A DNA stretch of 63,967 nt from a virus. The notes below the pieces were generated by a model. That model did no database searches, was not told the DNA's origin, and saw only the letters and a program-made list of their open reading frames with translations. Position numbers and translations under genes: made by a program. Of the stretch, positions 22,423 to 32,303 are shown one piece after another (the first letter of the stretch is position 1; every line of letters starts with the position of its first letter). Location: IMG/VR virus record IMGVR_UViG_3300031718_000009, positions 1 to 63,967 of that record. One strand, 5' to 3'.

Positions 22423-25400
22423 TTATCTCGCTTGCTGGAAATTCGCGCCTGCTTTGATCAGCGCCTCGAAGACAGCCGTAGCTCTGTCTGGTGGCGCGAG
22501 CGCACGCATTACGCTGCCGCGCTTGATGAATTCGTCGCGGTCGAGCGCTTCGAGGACACCAGGATCGAGGAAGTATTTTCCGCCGATCTGTCGCGCGCCA
22601 GCGATAGAAATAAGAAAGCCACCCGATGGGTGGCCTGTGATCGTGATCGCGCCGTCCGCGGATTCCGCGGTGCCCCCAGGTTTTTCCAGGTATTTGATGA
22701 TTTCTCTCGGCTCTCGAAGTTTTTTGACGGCCCCGGCGACAACTTCCTTGTGCGATGTCTGCGCGCGAGGAGCCATAAGCCCCTGTCGAACGGTGCCATC
22801 ATCCATCGTGAAGTGTGCGATTTGCCCGACCTTGTGAAGTAGATCGTATGCCGCGAGCAAATTCCCCGTGGCGATCACCCGCTTTTCGCGAAGCTCGGAC
22901 TTGAAGCTGTCGAACAGCTTGGCGATTTCTGTGGCACTCGTCTTCGATGGATTGACGTGCATCGCGTTCGCCTCGCCGGTCTCTCCAGTCGTCAACTGCG
23001 AGAAAGGAACAGTCCTTGTGCCATAGCCAGGCATCGCGAGCACCGCGGACCAACTCGACGCGGCGTAGGGATTGATCGTCTTGCCTTCATGTTTTACCCC
23101 AACGACAAGCGCATCCGGCAAGGGCGTCTCATGGTTATTGGTGTGCAGGATGGCGCCAGGAAAGACAACGGCCAACTTGTCTCTCATGGCCTCCCTGCCG
23201 TCCGCCAATCGATTAGCTTGCTCTGCCGCTACCTCCGGGTCTTTGGTAATCGCCGTCATCGCGCTCTTGTATTCGTTGAACGCCTGATCGGCGCGGGTCA
23301 TCATCGCGGTATTGGCCTTCCCGCCAGCCGTTTGGAGCGCTTCGAGCGGCGCGAATTTTGGCACGATTTCTCGTCCCAGCATCGCATAAGCGGATTTCAT
23401 CACGTCATCGAATTTCGGCGGCTTGCGGGCGCTCTTGACGTCATACGTACCGACATGCACGGCGGCTTGGAACGGGCTATCGCCAGTCTTTGGAGAGATG
23501 TCCGCGCCGCCCTCGTACTTGGCCTGGAGATCAAGATGTTTGGCCTCAAGCGCATTTTCCCCGCGCTCGTCGAGATCGTCGATCTTGGCTTTGTATTGGC
23601 TCTCGATCGCGTCGTATATCCGTTCTTGGTCTTGCGGGTCTAGCAATGCGATGCGTCCGGTCGTCTTACGCGCGGCGTCTTCGTCCGGGTCTTTCGGATC
23701 AAGCGACTCTAGCGGCTCGCCAAGGTCGATATGAGCGCGCATGTCATCGAGCATAACCTGCGTCACCACTTCATCGCCGTAGTGGTTCAGGAAATCGACC
23801 GCGCCCTTGCCGGAAAGGCCGCTTTTCGCGTCCGCCGTCGTATTGGCGTTTAGGGAGGAAAGTTTCTTGGCGAGCACCGCCATCGGCCGCTTTTCCGCCG
23901 GTACATCGGCACCAAGATGGGCATAGCGCGGCTTGGACACTTGACCTGTGCGCAGGACACGACCGAGCATTTGCATATGAACAGTGATGTTCGGATGCGC
24001 CTGAGCGATGATCATGGCCCGCTGGCCGCGGCCGCTTTCCGGGAATGCCTCGCTATCGTGAAGCGAGATGCCGGTCGCACCGCTTTCGTTTAGAATGAGC
24101 GCTTTCAGTTTCCCGGAATTGAAATCTTTGACCGTCTGGGTGCGGCCCGCAACGGATTTTTCTTTTGGCGATCTGACCCCGATCCGCGGGATATTGCCCT
24201 TCCCGTAATCGAGCGTGTTGTTGCGGCCGGTGATTTCTGAAACGGAATGACCTGCTTGCGAAATCACCTGCCGTATTTTGTCGATCGGCGAGATCGGAAG
24301 CTTGCCGAAATCAAGCCCGTTGATGATGGCTTGCGCCTGATGATACGCGGCCAACCCCTCCGGTCCTAGCTCTTCGTCGGTCATCGTGTGTTTGTCTTCG
24401 ACGGCGCCGAATGGTTTTTTGATCGTGACGACGCGCGATCGATCGAGATAGCGCGAGAGAAGATCGCCGAAGTTCGCTCTGATGAGGTCGCCGGTCTTTG
24501 CGCCGGTCTGCTTCATGTAGTCAGAGACGAAGCTTTCCAGCGTGTTTGCGACGGCGATTACCGGGCGCTCGCCCCTGTTGATCGCCTCGACCGCAAGCTG
24601 CCCTGCGCGTTCCGCCTTCGAGGCGAGGAGGAATTGCGCAACGACGTTGTGCATGAGGGAGGTAAAATTCGTGCTTTCGGCCCCGGCCGTCCCAACCGAG
24701 GCATCTTGCCCGGCAATCGCGGCCTCGGCCTTGACTTGTTTGTCAATGTCCTTGACGGATTTGCCAGCTTTCTTTGAGAATTCATTAATCGCCCGCAACG
24801 CCCGCGAAAAGCCGGCATAGAGCTCGCGATCGATCGGCGTCACTTCCATATCGTATTTGATGCCGTCGAAAGACCGCTCGCGGCGAAGATACTGGCCGCT
24901 CTCGGCAAGCGCGGACGCAACAACTTGCTGCATCGGCACGCCGCCCTTTTTGATCGCCTCGCCGAGGTCCTTCATATCTGAGACGGCGTAGCGCATGTCG
25001 GTCTTGGAATAGAGCCGCATACTGTCCGGCCGCTTGGCATAGGTCGCCGAGGAATACGCAACGGCCTTGGCCTTTTGGACAAGCTCGCGGGCGAACTCGG
25101 CGCGATCTGCAGGGGGCGGGAGCTTGCCCTTTGCAATGCGCTTCTCGACGGCCGCACCGCCGGCATTATGGCTCTCGTCGAAAAGAATGATCGAGTTCGG
25201 CGCCATGCTCCGCAGAAAGTCCCGCCGCGCCGTATTCTGACCTTTGACCGTTTGCATTTGCGAGTAAGTGGTCATGATCATGTCGTGATCAAGCAGCCTA
25301 GCGCCGACGCGGTTGCTGCCCTGTTGGTTCCCGGTCGCCGCGATGTCGCGGAGTTGTTTCTCCTGCTCTGGGCCGTCCGGCGTTTTCAGAATTGTTCCTT

Positions 25401-28400
25401 GATCGCCGACCGGCAGCTTCAAGTTGCTATTGGTGGGCAGAATGCGCGGCTCGCGACCAAGCATGTCCGTCATCCCAATGTCCGTCATATCGTCGAACAT
25501 GGCGGCGTACAGATTGGGTTTCTCCGTGACGAAAATAGGCGTCATCCCGTTACGGATGCCGTAACGAAGGAGACCGGCAAGAACGCGGCCCTTGCCGATG
25601 CCGGTTTGATCGCCGAGGATCAACGAGGCGCCACGCTCGATGTTGTCGATCGCGAGTCCGAGCGCATCGACCTGCTCGGCGGAATAGTGCTTGCCGAGAT
25701 CGGCGGCTTTGTAGCCAAGCTCGCTTGCAACATATTTGGCGATCGGACCGTGACGACTTTCGACGCGGGCGAGAGCGGCGTCCGAGGCGTCGCGCATGTT
25801 CCGCGGCGCGAGCGTGCCGAGTTTCATGCCGGACGTAGATTTCGGGCTATAGGCTACCTGATTTTCGGTTTCGGCTTCTTTCGGGGCCTCGGGTTGTGCT
25901 GGTGCGGCAGGAGCAGCCCGCGGCTGGCGTGGTTCCGGCTTGAGAACGAAATGAACCTCGTCGTCACCCCACGGGGCCGCGCTACGATTGCGCACGTCCG
26001 AAGGAAGCCCTTCCGGCATATCCAGACGGCCAAGGTTTATCTCGCGCGCTTTGCCAGCCTGTACGAGCCTTTCCTTGAAGCTCGCGAGCGTGCCGGCGTC
26101 TGGATATTTGCGCCCGTAGGCATCATAGACTTGGGAGATCGCGACGCGCGTAGGGAACGGCGGCGTTTCGAGCTTATAGGCCACGTCCTTGACGCGATCG
26201 GCGAAGCTTGGCTCCGGCGTGCTTACTCCAGGTGGCCGTCGTTCGGCAGCACGCGGAGCGCCATGTCCTCCGGGTCCTCCGCGCACAGGACGTTCGGCAG
26301 GTTCAGGTGCGGCAGGTGGTTCTCGATGCTCATGTTGTTGAGGAACATTTGTTGGCCGAAGTGCTCCGGGTTCGACTTCGGGTCGATGTTCGGTTCCAGC
26401 ATTCCCGCGTCCGACATCGATCGGTTTATCCGCCTGATCATGTCCGGGCGTTCCGACTGCGGGACTCGGTGCATTAACGTCTGCGCTCGCGCCGCTAACT
26501 GGCTGCGGATGGCTTGGTTGCTGGGCAACGGCTTTCTCCTTTACTTCGCCCCACGTCTTTAAAATGGGGGGCGCGGTCATCATCGGGTAGGGGAGCGCGG
26601 ATTTCCCGGCCCCGGAAATCGTGATTACATCGACCGGCCAGCCGGCGCCCTGCTTCTCGTAGAGGTCGCCCGCGACGGTGAAATGCCCATCGACATTGAA
26701 CTTGTCATAGAGTGTCTTAAAAAACTCGCGCTTGGTCTTCGATCCGTATGCCTTTGTTCTCGCTTCGTCGGACTTCGCCAACGGCGACGGCCCACCGAGG
26801 ATCAGGACGGCCCGCCCGTCCGGCTTCATCGCGGCAAGCGAGTTCAGCGCGATAGCATGATCGATCTCGCCAGTCTCATAGCCAGGCTGGAAACGCGATA
26901 GGTCAAAACGGTCCCCTGCACCACCTTCGCCGTGACGCACTCCAAAAGGAGGGTTAGCAAGTACAATATCGAACGGACCATCGTTTTGCTTGACCGCCGC
27001 TTCGGCTGTTGCAGGTTTCGAGGCATCTCCGGTCATAGCAAAGAAGCCCTGTGACTTCAATGCGTTTATCCGTCCTCGGTTCAATTCGTTGGCAACAGTA
27101 TCGACGGCGTGCGCCTCAATCAAGAGCGCGCCGTTGCCCGCGGACGGCTCGTAGACTGTCTTGTCCGGCGCGACGCCAGCGAGCCTCGAAGCGGCATAGG
27201 CGAGCGGGATCGGCGTCGAATAAGCCTGGTCGCGCATCGAGGACGAGGTTCGCGTTCCAAGCTTCGGCTGGTCGGCGTAGAGCTTGACGAGCCGGTCGAA
27301 AGTGTCCGCCGGATCGGCGCCGTGGATATTGACGATCTGGCGCGCGGCCTTGACGACGCCTAACTCGACATTTTCCTCGAACGCCTTGAGCTGGTTTGGG
27401 TCCTTGAGATCGTGGCCCGTGACCTTGGCGGCATTCTCGCGCGAGAGCGGGACACTCGCCAGAAGGTGCATTGCGATTTTATCGGCCGGCGTATGGACAG
27501 GTTCGCTCTGGCCGCTCGCGAGGACCAAGCGGCCGGTTTCGAGCGCGTTCTGGGTAGCGGCGGCAAGCGCAGCACTGTCCGCCATCCAGGGTTTTTTGAC
27601 CTGGGCTGATTGTGGCGGCTTTGTGGCTTCTCGTTCATTTAACGAGACTGGCGTGTGAGATAGAAATCCACCCTGATTTCTAACTTTTTCGGCATTCTCG
27701 CGCGCCTCTCGGTCCTTTAGCGCCTGCGGCGTCGCTTGATAGGCACCTACGCTTGGTGCCGCTTCCGGTGCGCCAGGAGCAGGGCTTTTGCCCAGCGCTG
27801 GTAGCGCAACTGGTCCGGTCCTCGCGACAGGCGGGCGAGGCTCTGGAGGCGCCTGAGCAAGGTTTTGTATTGGCTCGGGGGCAGCGGGGAGTTGTTCGCC
27901 ATCTTGGATGCCCTGAACTTTCGGATCGGCGAGCGCCGCCTCGATGACAGCGTGCTCGTACGCTTCGTCCGGCGCCATTCCTGAAGCTTGGTGCTGTTTG
28001 GCGGCGGCCGCGGCCGGCGGATCGATGTCGATCGGACGAAGGCCGAGGGGCGGCGCAATTCCCCGCACAATTTCTGGCGTTGATATTGCTGGCTTTTCGG
28101 CTAATTGCGCGGACGGCGCGGAATTCGGCGCATTTCCTGGCGCAATTGGCTCGAAGCCTTCCGGCAGCGTACCTGACGGTTTGGCAAACGGCTTCTTGGC
28201 CTGCCCGCTCGCCAGCCATGTTTTGAGCTGGTCGATCGGGACTTCGGTAATTCCACCGATACGCTGCGGTGCGGAGCCGTCCGGGAAGGCCGCATCGTAG
28301 ATGCGCGTAGCCTCAGTTACGTTATCGACGCCTGCGACGATCTTGTGCTCGTCAAATTTTCCCGTCGCCGGGTCGTTCTGGTCGATAACGAATGCTTTTC

Positions 28401-29538
28401 CGTTCGGCCCTTTGTCGCCGAGGAAAATATCGACCTGATCGCCATCCTTACCGACTGAGCCCTTCAGATACCCGTAGTCCGCCGGGAGCACGGAGCTCCA
28501 TGGGGCGCCGGTCGGATCGACGCCTGACCGGATCGAGCCCTTGGGATTTTCGATCGTGACGGGGAGCCCGTCATAATTCACATGGCCTTTCTGGTAATTC
28601 CCGGCTTCGGCTTGCGGCGGTGTTGGCGCGGTGTCTACGACGTTGCGCGCGGGCTCGATGTCTTCCGGCGCGGCGATCTTGGCCGGGGTTTGGCGAGTTC
28701 CGGTCTGAGCCTCCGCATTCGGCGGTTGAACTGCTTCTTGGACTTCTGGCGGTTGTGGCGGGGCATTCGCAGCGGCCTGTGGCGGCGCGATCTGCACCGG
28801 GGGACCGCCAGCTTCTTTGTTTTTTATGAACTGGTCAATCTCTGCGCGTGTCTTTGCCCCAGCCGCGCGCGCTGAGGCGATATCCGCCTCGTTCAAGAAA
28901 CGTTCTACATCGGTTCCTTGGATGTCCGTTGGTTGTCCAACCGCTGTGGACAATTTCCCAGCGGCATGTCCAGTCGCCAATTGAGCGGCGAGCTGTGCCG
29001 CGGTCTTAAATCCCTCCGGCGCCGCCTCTGCGGCTGCCCCGCCGGCGCCGCCCGCCGCAGCGCCGATCGCAGCCGTCGTTGCCGTTGGCGCGCCGGTGAT
29101 CGCCTGTGTCGTTTCTAGGGCCGGTCCAGCGAGCGTTCCGGCCTTGCCGAGCAGCCCAACGGCAGTTGCCGGTAGGGTAGCGGCCGCGGCGCCATAACCG
29201 GTCGCATGGGCGATCTTCTCGGCCGTCGTCGCGTCTGGTGCGAGATCAGGGTTGATGCCGACCTGACGCTCAATCTCTCGCAACCACGCCGAGCCCATGA
29301 TGGGCGCCGGGTTGGTTTGCAGACCAACTCCGCGCAATGCCGTGTTGGCGATATCGACCGGAAGCCCGGCTATTCCCGCAATGGCGGCGTTAGGACCGGC
29401 TGCCGCGGCACCGAGCAGCCCGCGCGCCGTGGTTTGGCGGGGCGGCGGCGGGTAGAGTTTGTCATCGACGTATTCAAAGTCGGGAGGGAGAGGATGTTGA
29501 GGCGGCGGCGCAAATTCGGCGAAGAAATTGGCGCTCAT
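22423..29538 (-). CDS. Giant DarB-like virion protein with methyltransferase and helicase domains
   Basis: This is about 2371 residues, starting MSANFFAEFAPPP. The start is fixed by an ATGA overlap with the upstream gene; an earlier in-frame Met at 29583 is less likely. Numbering here is from 29583. After an Ala/Pro-rich N-terminus, residues 328-463 resemble the inorganic-pyrophosphatase-like (InPase) domain of phage polyvalent proteins. Near 815-880 lies an adenine methyltransferase core (VYEPSAGNGALL, ANPPFG). From about 1250 comes a strawberry-notch/SNF2-type helicase with GDQTGIGKGRVL near 1325, DESHNAG near 1466 and QMLGRVLRTGQ near 1872. P1 DarB has the same methyltransferase-plus-helicase core, rides in the capsid and protects incoming DNA from restriction. 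A like role is probable here. Confidence 0.85.
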   Translation of the reverse strand: MSANFFAEFAPPPQHPLPPDFEYVDDKLYPPPPRQTTARGLLGAAAAGPNAAIAGIAGLPVDIANTALRGVGLQTNPAPIMGSAWLREIERQVGINPDLAPDATTAEKIAHATGYGAAAATLPATAVGLLGKAGTLAGPALETTQAITGAPTATTAAIGAAAGGAGGAAAEAAPEGFKTAAQLAAQLATGHAAGKLSTAVGQPTDIQGTDVERFLNEADIASARAAGAKTRAEIDQFIKNKEAGGPPVQIAPPQAAANAPPQPPEVQEAVQPPNAEAQTGTRQTPAKIAAPEDIEPARNVVDTAPTPPQAEAGNYQKGHVNYDGLPVTIENPKGSIRSGVDPTGAPWSSVLPADYGYLKGSVGKDGDQVDIFLGDKGPNGKAFVIDQNDPATGKFDEHKIVAGVDNVTEATRIYDAAFPDGSAPQRIGGITEVPIDQLKTWLASGQAKKPFAKPSGTLPEGFEPIAPGNAPNSAPSAQLAEKPAISTPEIVRGIAPPLGLRPIDIDPPAAAAAKQHQASGMAPDEAYEHAVIEAALADPKVQGIQDGEQLPAAPEPIQNLAQAPPEPRPPVARTGPVALPALGKSPAPGAPEAAPSVGAYQATPQALKDREARENAEKVRNQGGFLSHTPVSLNEREATKPPQSAQVKKPWMADSAALAAATQNALETGRLVLASGQSEPVHTPADKIAMHLLASVPLSRENAAKVTGHDLKDPNQLKAFEENVELGVVKAARQIVNIHGADPADTFDRLVKLYADQPKLGTRTSSSMRDQAYSTPIPLAYAASRLAGVAPDKTVYEPSAGNGALLIEAHAVDTVANELNRGRINALKSQGFFAMTGDASKPATAEAAVKQNDGPFDIVLANPPFGVRHGEGGAGDRFDLSRFQPGYETGEIDHAIALNSLAAMKPDGRAVLILGGPSPLAKSDEARTKAYGSKTKREFFKTLYDKFNVDGHFTVAGDLYEKQGAGWPVDVITISGAGKSALPYPMMTAPPILKTWGEVKEKAVAQQPSHPQPVSGASADVNAPSPAVGTPGHDQADKPIDVGRGNAGTEHRPEVEPGALRPTNVPQQHEHREPPAAPEPAERPVRGGPGGHGAPRAAERRPPGVSTPEPSFADRVKDVAYKLETPPFPTRVAISQVYDAYGRKYPDAGTLASFKERLVQAGKAREINLGRLDMPEGLPSDVRNRSAAPWGDDEVHFVLKPEPRQPRAAPAAPAQPEAPKEAETENQVAYSPKSTSGMKLGTLAPRNMRDASDAALARVESRHGPIAKYVASELGYKAADLGKHYSAEQVDALGLAIDNIERGASLILGDQTGIGKGRVLAGLLRYGIRNGMTPIFVTEKPNLYAAMFDDMTDIGMTDMLGREPRILPTNSNLKLPVGDQGTILKTPDGPEQEKQLRDIAATGNQQGSNRVGARLLDHDMIMTTYSQMQTVKGQNTARRDFLRSMAPNSIILFDESHNAGGAAVEKRIAKGKLPPPADRAEFARELVQKAKAVAYSSATYAKRPDSMRLYSKTDMRYAVSDMKDLGEAIKKGGVPMQQVVASALAESGQYLRRERSFDGIKYDMEVTPIDRELYAGFSRALRAINEFSKKAGKSVKDIDKQVKAEAAIAGQDASVGTAGAESTNFTSLMHNVVAQFLLASKAERAGQLAVEAINRGERPVIAVANTLESFVSDYMKQTGAKTGDLIRANFGDLLSRYLDRSRVVTIKKPFGAVEDKHTMTDEELGPEGLAAYHQAQAIINGLDFGKLPISPIDKIRQVISQAGHSVSEITGRNNTLDYGKGNIPRIGVRSPKEKSVAGRTQTVKDFNSGKLKALILNESGATGISLHDSEAFPESGRGQRAMIIAQAHPNITVHMQMLGRVLRTGQVSKPRYAHLGADVPAEKRPMAVLAKKLSSLNANTTADAKSGLSGKGAVDFLNHYGDEVVTQVMLDDMRAHIDLGEPLESLDPKDPDEDAARKTTGRIALLDPQDQERIYDAIESQYKAKIDDLDERGENALEAKHLDLQAKYEGGADISPKTGDSPFQAAVHVGTYDVKSARKPPKFDDVMKSAYAMLGREIVPKFAPLEALQTAGGKANTAMMTRADQAFNEYKSAMTAITKDPEVAAEQANRLADGREAMRDKLAVVFPGAILHTNNHETPLPDALVVGVKHEGKTINPYAASSWSAVLAMPGYGTRTVPFSQLTTGETGEANAMHVNPSKTSATEIAKLFDSFKSELREKRVIATGNLLAAYDLLHKVGQIAHFTMDDGTVRQGLMAPRAQTSHKEVVAGAVKKLREPREIIKYLEKPGGTAESADGAITITGHPSGGFLISIAGARQIGGKYFLDPGVLEALDRDEFIKRGSVMRALAPPDRATAVFEALIKAGANFQQAR

Positions 29539-29732
29539 CGCTGGCGCACCATCCAACACCACCAAGTCGGCGGGGGCTTCCAATCCGGGATTGAATAATC
29601 TATCATGCCAGGATCAACCCAGACCTCTGTCATCCCTAGAGCCGCCTTTATCCAATGGATTATTAACGCGACAAATAGAACACAATTGATGAAAACCAGA
29701 CAACGAAACAACAGACCATATTTATTCATCAT
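29535..29732 (-). CDS. Small membrane protein before the giant gene
   Basis: This is 65 residues starting MMNKYGLLFRCLV, behind AAGGTGG. It has one membrane segment (CLVFINCVLFVALIIHWI) and a Trp/Pro-rich C-terminus (WKPPPTWWCW). Its stop overlaps the giant gene's start. Its leader contains one arm of the 17-bp inverted repeat. Confidence 0.6.
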   Translation of the reverse strand: MMNKYGLLFRCLVFINCVLFVALIIHWIKAALGMTEVWVDPGMIDYSIPDWKPPPTWWCWMVRQR

Positions 29733-29745
29733 TCCACCTTGACAT

Positions 29746-29816
29746 TTCTCCATTTATACTGAATATAGTGAGTTGTTCATGCCTGACACGCGGAACAAAT
29801 CAGTATAAATGGAGAA
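29746..29816. promoter_or_regulatory. Perfect 17-bp inverted repeat at a divergent start
   Basis: Arms lie at 29746-29762 and 29800-29816 with a 37-base centre. Each arm reads outward as TCAGTATAAATGGAGAA, which holds a -10-like TATAAA followed by GGAGAA. The centre offers -35-like CTGACA and TGAACA hexamers at 15-bp spacing for the two directions. It is thus a mirrored promoter unit between the leftward 29732 gene and the rightward 29822 gene. Confidence 0.7.
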
Positions 29817-29821
29817 GTAGA

Positions 29822-30040
29822 ATGTCAAAACATAAGCAAGTTCCGGCTGTTACCGAGGCCGCTAGGCAAGCGGGCGCTCAGCTCGCAACATGGAAGGCGG
29901 TCGAGGCTATGGGCCAAAGGGTCATGGCCGAATCCGAAAGGCTTACGCAGCGTGACGACTTCGCCGAATTCCTTCTTTCCGGCAGCGGATCGAAGGCTAT
30001 CGTCAGGATCGGCGGTTCGATCTTCAGGATCGAGGACTAA
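29822..30040 (+). CDS. Small protein on the opposite strand, probable moron
   Basis: This is 72 residues, strong GGAGAAG ribosome site, driven by the mirrored promoter at 29746-29816. It has a helical N-terminus (VTEAARQAGAQLATWKAVEAM) and a beta-like C-terminus (SKAIVRIGGSIFRIED). It lies alone against the late operon and overlaps the next leftward gene end by 17 bp. It resembles an independently expressed cargo gene. Function unknown. Confidence 0.65.
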   Translation: MSKHKQVPAVTEAARQAGAQLATWKAVEAMGQRVMAESERLTQRDDFAEFLLSGSGSKAIVRIGGSIFRIED

Positions 30041-30218
30041 ACGAAGAACCGGGGCCGGCCTGTTGCCGGTCCCGGCTCGCCGCAAGCTGTCCGCACGGCG
30101 TGCCTTCGCAGCAATATGTGATGCCAGAGCCGCCGCACGCCGGACATGGGCCGTATCCATTCAATGTTGGGTATGGCCCGAAGACCAACCCTCGCCCGTG
30201 GCATTTTTCGCAAATCAT
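30024..30218 (-). CDS. DnaJ-like zinc-finger small protein
   Basis: This is 64 residues with CEKCHGRG and CPACGGSG, the CxxCxGxG repeats of the DnaJ cysteine-rich domain, and a third cysteine group (CCEGTPC). It follows the preceding gene with a 2-base gap. Such proteins in phages may help folding of tail proteins, but here there is no J-domain. Confidence 0.6.
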   Translation of the reverse strand: MICEKCHGRGLVFGPYPTLNGYGPCPACGGSGITYCCEGTPCGQLAASRDRQQAGPGSSFSPRS

Positions 30219-30220
30219 GG

Positions 30221-30622
30221 TTAATTCACGGTCTTTGAAGCATCAGGTTGCGGGTCAAGTATCTCATGTAGTCTCGCAACCATCACCGGGTCAGAGACTT
30301 TGTCGGCCCGCTTGAGAATGAGAAGCTGATCTTCATGCTTGATCACTGGATGGTCTTTCCCAAAAAGTGATATCGCAAGCGCCCCAGCCCGAGCGCTGTC
30401 AGGGTCATTGGGGATTGGCATGGCAAGAATCGATTGAATCGTGTTCCCGACCGTCATTTCCTCTAGTCTCGCGCAGCTTTTCCCGTCCTCTGAATTTTCG
30501 AGGCAGAGTTTTTTGACGGTCACTCCATCCGGCATGAAGATTTTGGCAGTTTGATCGACGGTCAAATCGACGGCGAAGGCCGGGGAAGAAAACAGAAATG
30601 CAGCGACGAAAAACTTTCTCAT
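30221..30622 (-). CDS. Secreted hypothetical protein
   Basis: This is 133 residues starting MRKFFVAAFLFSSPAFAVD, a typical Sec signal peptide with cleavage after AFA. AAGGA sits the right distance before this ATG, while the Met three codons upstream has no usable site. The mature part has two cysteines (KLCLEN, KSCARL) that may form a disulphide. Function unknown. Confidence 0.65.
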   Translation of the reverse strand: MRKFFVAAFLFSSPAFAVDLTVDQTAKIFMPDGVTVKKLCLENSEDGKSCARLEEMTVGNTIQSILAMPIPNDPDSARAGALAISLFGKDHPVIKHEDQLLILKRADKVSDPVMVARLHEILDPQPDASKTVN

Positions 30623-30634
30623 CTCAACCATCCT

Positions 30635-32299
30635 TTAGCAGTGTGTGACCAAGCCGCCCTTCGAGGAGAAGCTAGCTGTCGGCGATCCTGTTGCGCATGT
30701 GACCCCGGCCGTTCCAGCGGACGAGAAAATCCCGGTATTCGAAATGCTGGCCTCTGTGGTGCCGCCCGTCGTGCGGAAGGTCCATGAACCACCGGCGAGG
30801 TCATCGAAGAACATATTGGTTGAGGTTTGATCGAGCAGGATTTGGCCGCCGTTAGTCCCTGAATTTGTCCCCCAAAATACTTGCCCTGCTGTTGCTGGAA
30901 GCCCAAGTGTATTCAACTTCCCGTTGCCACTGCCGTCAATAGACGCGCCTGGGCTTTTCCACGCGAAATTCGTGATGGTTGTATTGCCGCCTCCGGTCAG
31001 ATCGAAGCCAGAGCCAATAGTCGCAACCTCGTTCGCCGTGGCAAGCAAAGTTCCCGTGGGCCCAACGCCAAGGCCGCCGAATCCATCCGTGCGTCCAAAC
31101 AGAATTCCTTGATTGGCTCCGACGCTCCCATTCGCGTTGAACATCCAAATGTTCGCGTCAACCACTGACCCGTGGGCCGTATCGCCGCCCAAGTGCGCGA
31201 GAAGAAGCATCGACTTGGACGAAACGCTTGACCCGTTCGCCGCGTTGATATCGAGCTCCAAGGATTGCAAGGAACCAACGAACGCCGCGAGCGGTCCCAG
31301 GGAGGCCGTCCCCCAAAGACCATAGTAATTCCCCTTGGGAGTGCCAACTGTTCCCCCATCTCCTGAGAGGGAATTGATCGAGCCCTGCGCGCCTACATAG
31401 TCGGGGAACGCATTATAAGATGCCGACGCAGCGGTTTGAGTGAGCGCCGCATAGAGCATGATGCGGCCGCCGGTCGCAGTTGATCCTCCAAAATTAGTGT
31501 CTTGAATTGTCTGCAAGTTCAGGAATGCGTTACCCGGTGCTCCAGATACCGCTAGCGTGTCAGTCGTTACATTCAAGGCGCTGATGGTCGCCGAAGTCGC
31601 CGTGCCGGCCGATCCAGTGGCAGAATACGTTGTGTTGATCCCTGGCACCGCGCCGGAGGCATAAGGCGTCGTTGGGGTCTGAGCGAGCGAGCCGGTTGAA
31701 GAGACAGTAAGTTGCGCGGCAGACCCGGCTGAAAGTGAGTTGAGAGTAGCGAGTCCAGTCGATAAGAATGTCGTCGCGTCAACAACCCCCGCAGCCGTGC
31801 AGCCGATGCACGGGGGAGACGCAAAAAGCGCCGTTACCCCTGCACCAGACAGCGCGCCCGTGACGGTTAGGTTCGTGAAGCTCGGCGACAAGGCAGCAAT
31901 GTCAGCCGCTACGAGCGCCCGGAACGCTGGCGCGACGGGCGAGCCAGTCGTTGGGCCAGCAAGGAGGGTATTCGCCGTAGCCGTGGCCGCGCCGGTCCCG
32001 CCATTGCCTGCCGCGATGACCAGCGGAACCCATGCGGTTCCACTCCATTTGTTGAGCAGGCCGTTTTGGACATTGCTCGCGTCAAACCATAGGTTTGTGA
32101 ACGGATCGAACTGATTCAGGATGGTGTTCAGGGAATTCGCGGTAATGCCGCCTGGAAGGCTAGGCGCGATGGCGGTATTGGTAGCGCCCTGTATTTGCGT
32201 CGGCGAGAGCGGAACAGAGTTCGGCGCTTGCGCATTGGCGATGCCGCTCAAGAGGATAATGAGCGGAAAGAACGCCTTGAGAACGGTCATTTTTCGCAT
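30635..32299 (-). CDS. Beta-rich fibre-like protein with signal peptide
   Basis: This is 554 residues starting MRKMTVLKAFFPLIILLSG, with a signal-peptide-like N-terminus cut after ANAQA. The body is Gly/Ala/Ser/Thr-rich with repeating beta motifs (GNGGTGAATATANTLLAGPTTGSP, shortened here as GNGGTGAATATANTLL) typical of tail-fibre stalks, and no chaperone domain at the end. It lies with virion genes. The export signal is unusual for a structural protein. Confidence 0.6.
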   Translation of the reverse strand: MRKMTVLKAFFPLIILLSGIANAQAPNSVPLSPTQIQGATNTAIAPSLPGGITANSLNTILNQFDPFTNLWFDASNVQNGLLNKWSGTAWVPLVIAAGNGGTGAATATANTLLAGPTTGSPVAPAFRALVAADIAALSPSFTNLTVTGALSGAGVTALFASPPCIGCTAAGVVDATTFLSTGLATLNSLSAGSAAQLTVSSTGSLAQTPTTPYASGAVPGINTTYSATGSAGTATSATISALNVTTDTLAVSGAPGNAFLNLQTIQDTNFGGSTATGGRIMLYAALTQTAASASYNAFPDYVGAQGSINSLSGDGGTVGTPKGNYYGLWGTASLGPLAAFVGSLQSLELDINAANGSSVSSKSMLLLAHLGGDTAHGSVVDANIWMFNANGSVGANQGILFGRTDGFGGLGVGPTGTLLATANEVATIGSGFDLTGGGNTTITNFAWKSPGASIDGSGNGKLNTLGLPATAGQVFWGTNSGTNGGQILLDQTSTNMFFDDLAGGSWTFRTTGGTTEASISNTGIFSSAGTAGVTCATGSPTASFSSKGGLVTHC

Positions 32300-32303
32300 T
32301 GTT

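Noticed and set aside
25075-26562. Open frame of 495 codons on the plus strand
   Set aside because: It lies fully within the giant gene, is rich in Arg/Gly/Ala as expected of the complement of GC-rich coding DNA, and has no plausible domains.
28939-28955. DnaA-box-like TGTGGACAA in the giant gene
   Set aside because: Single, within coding sequence, and expected by chance.
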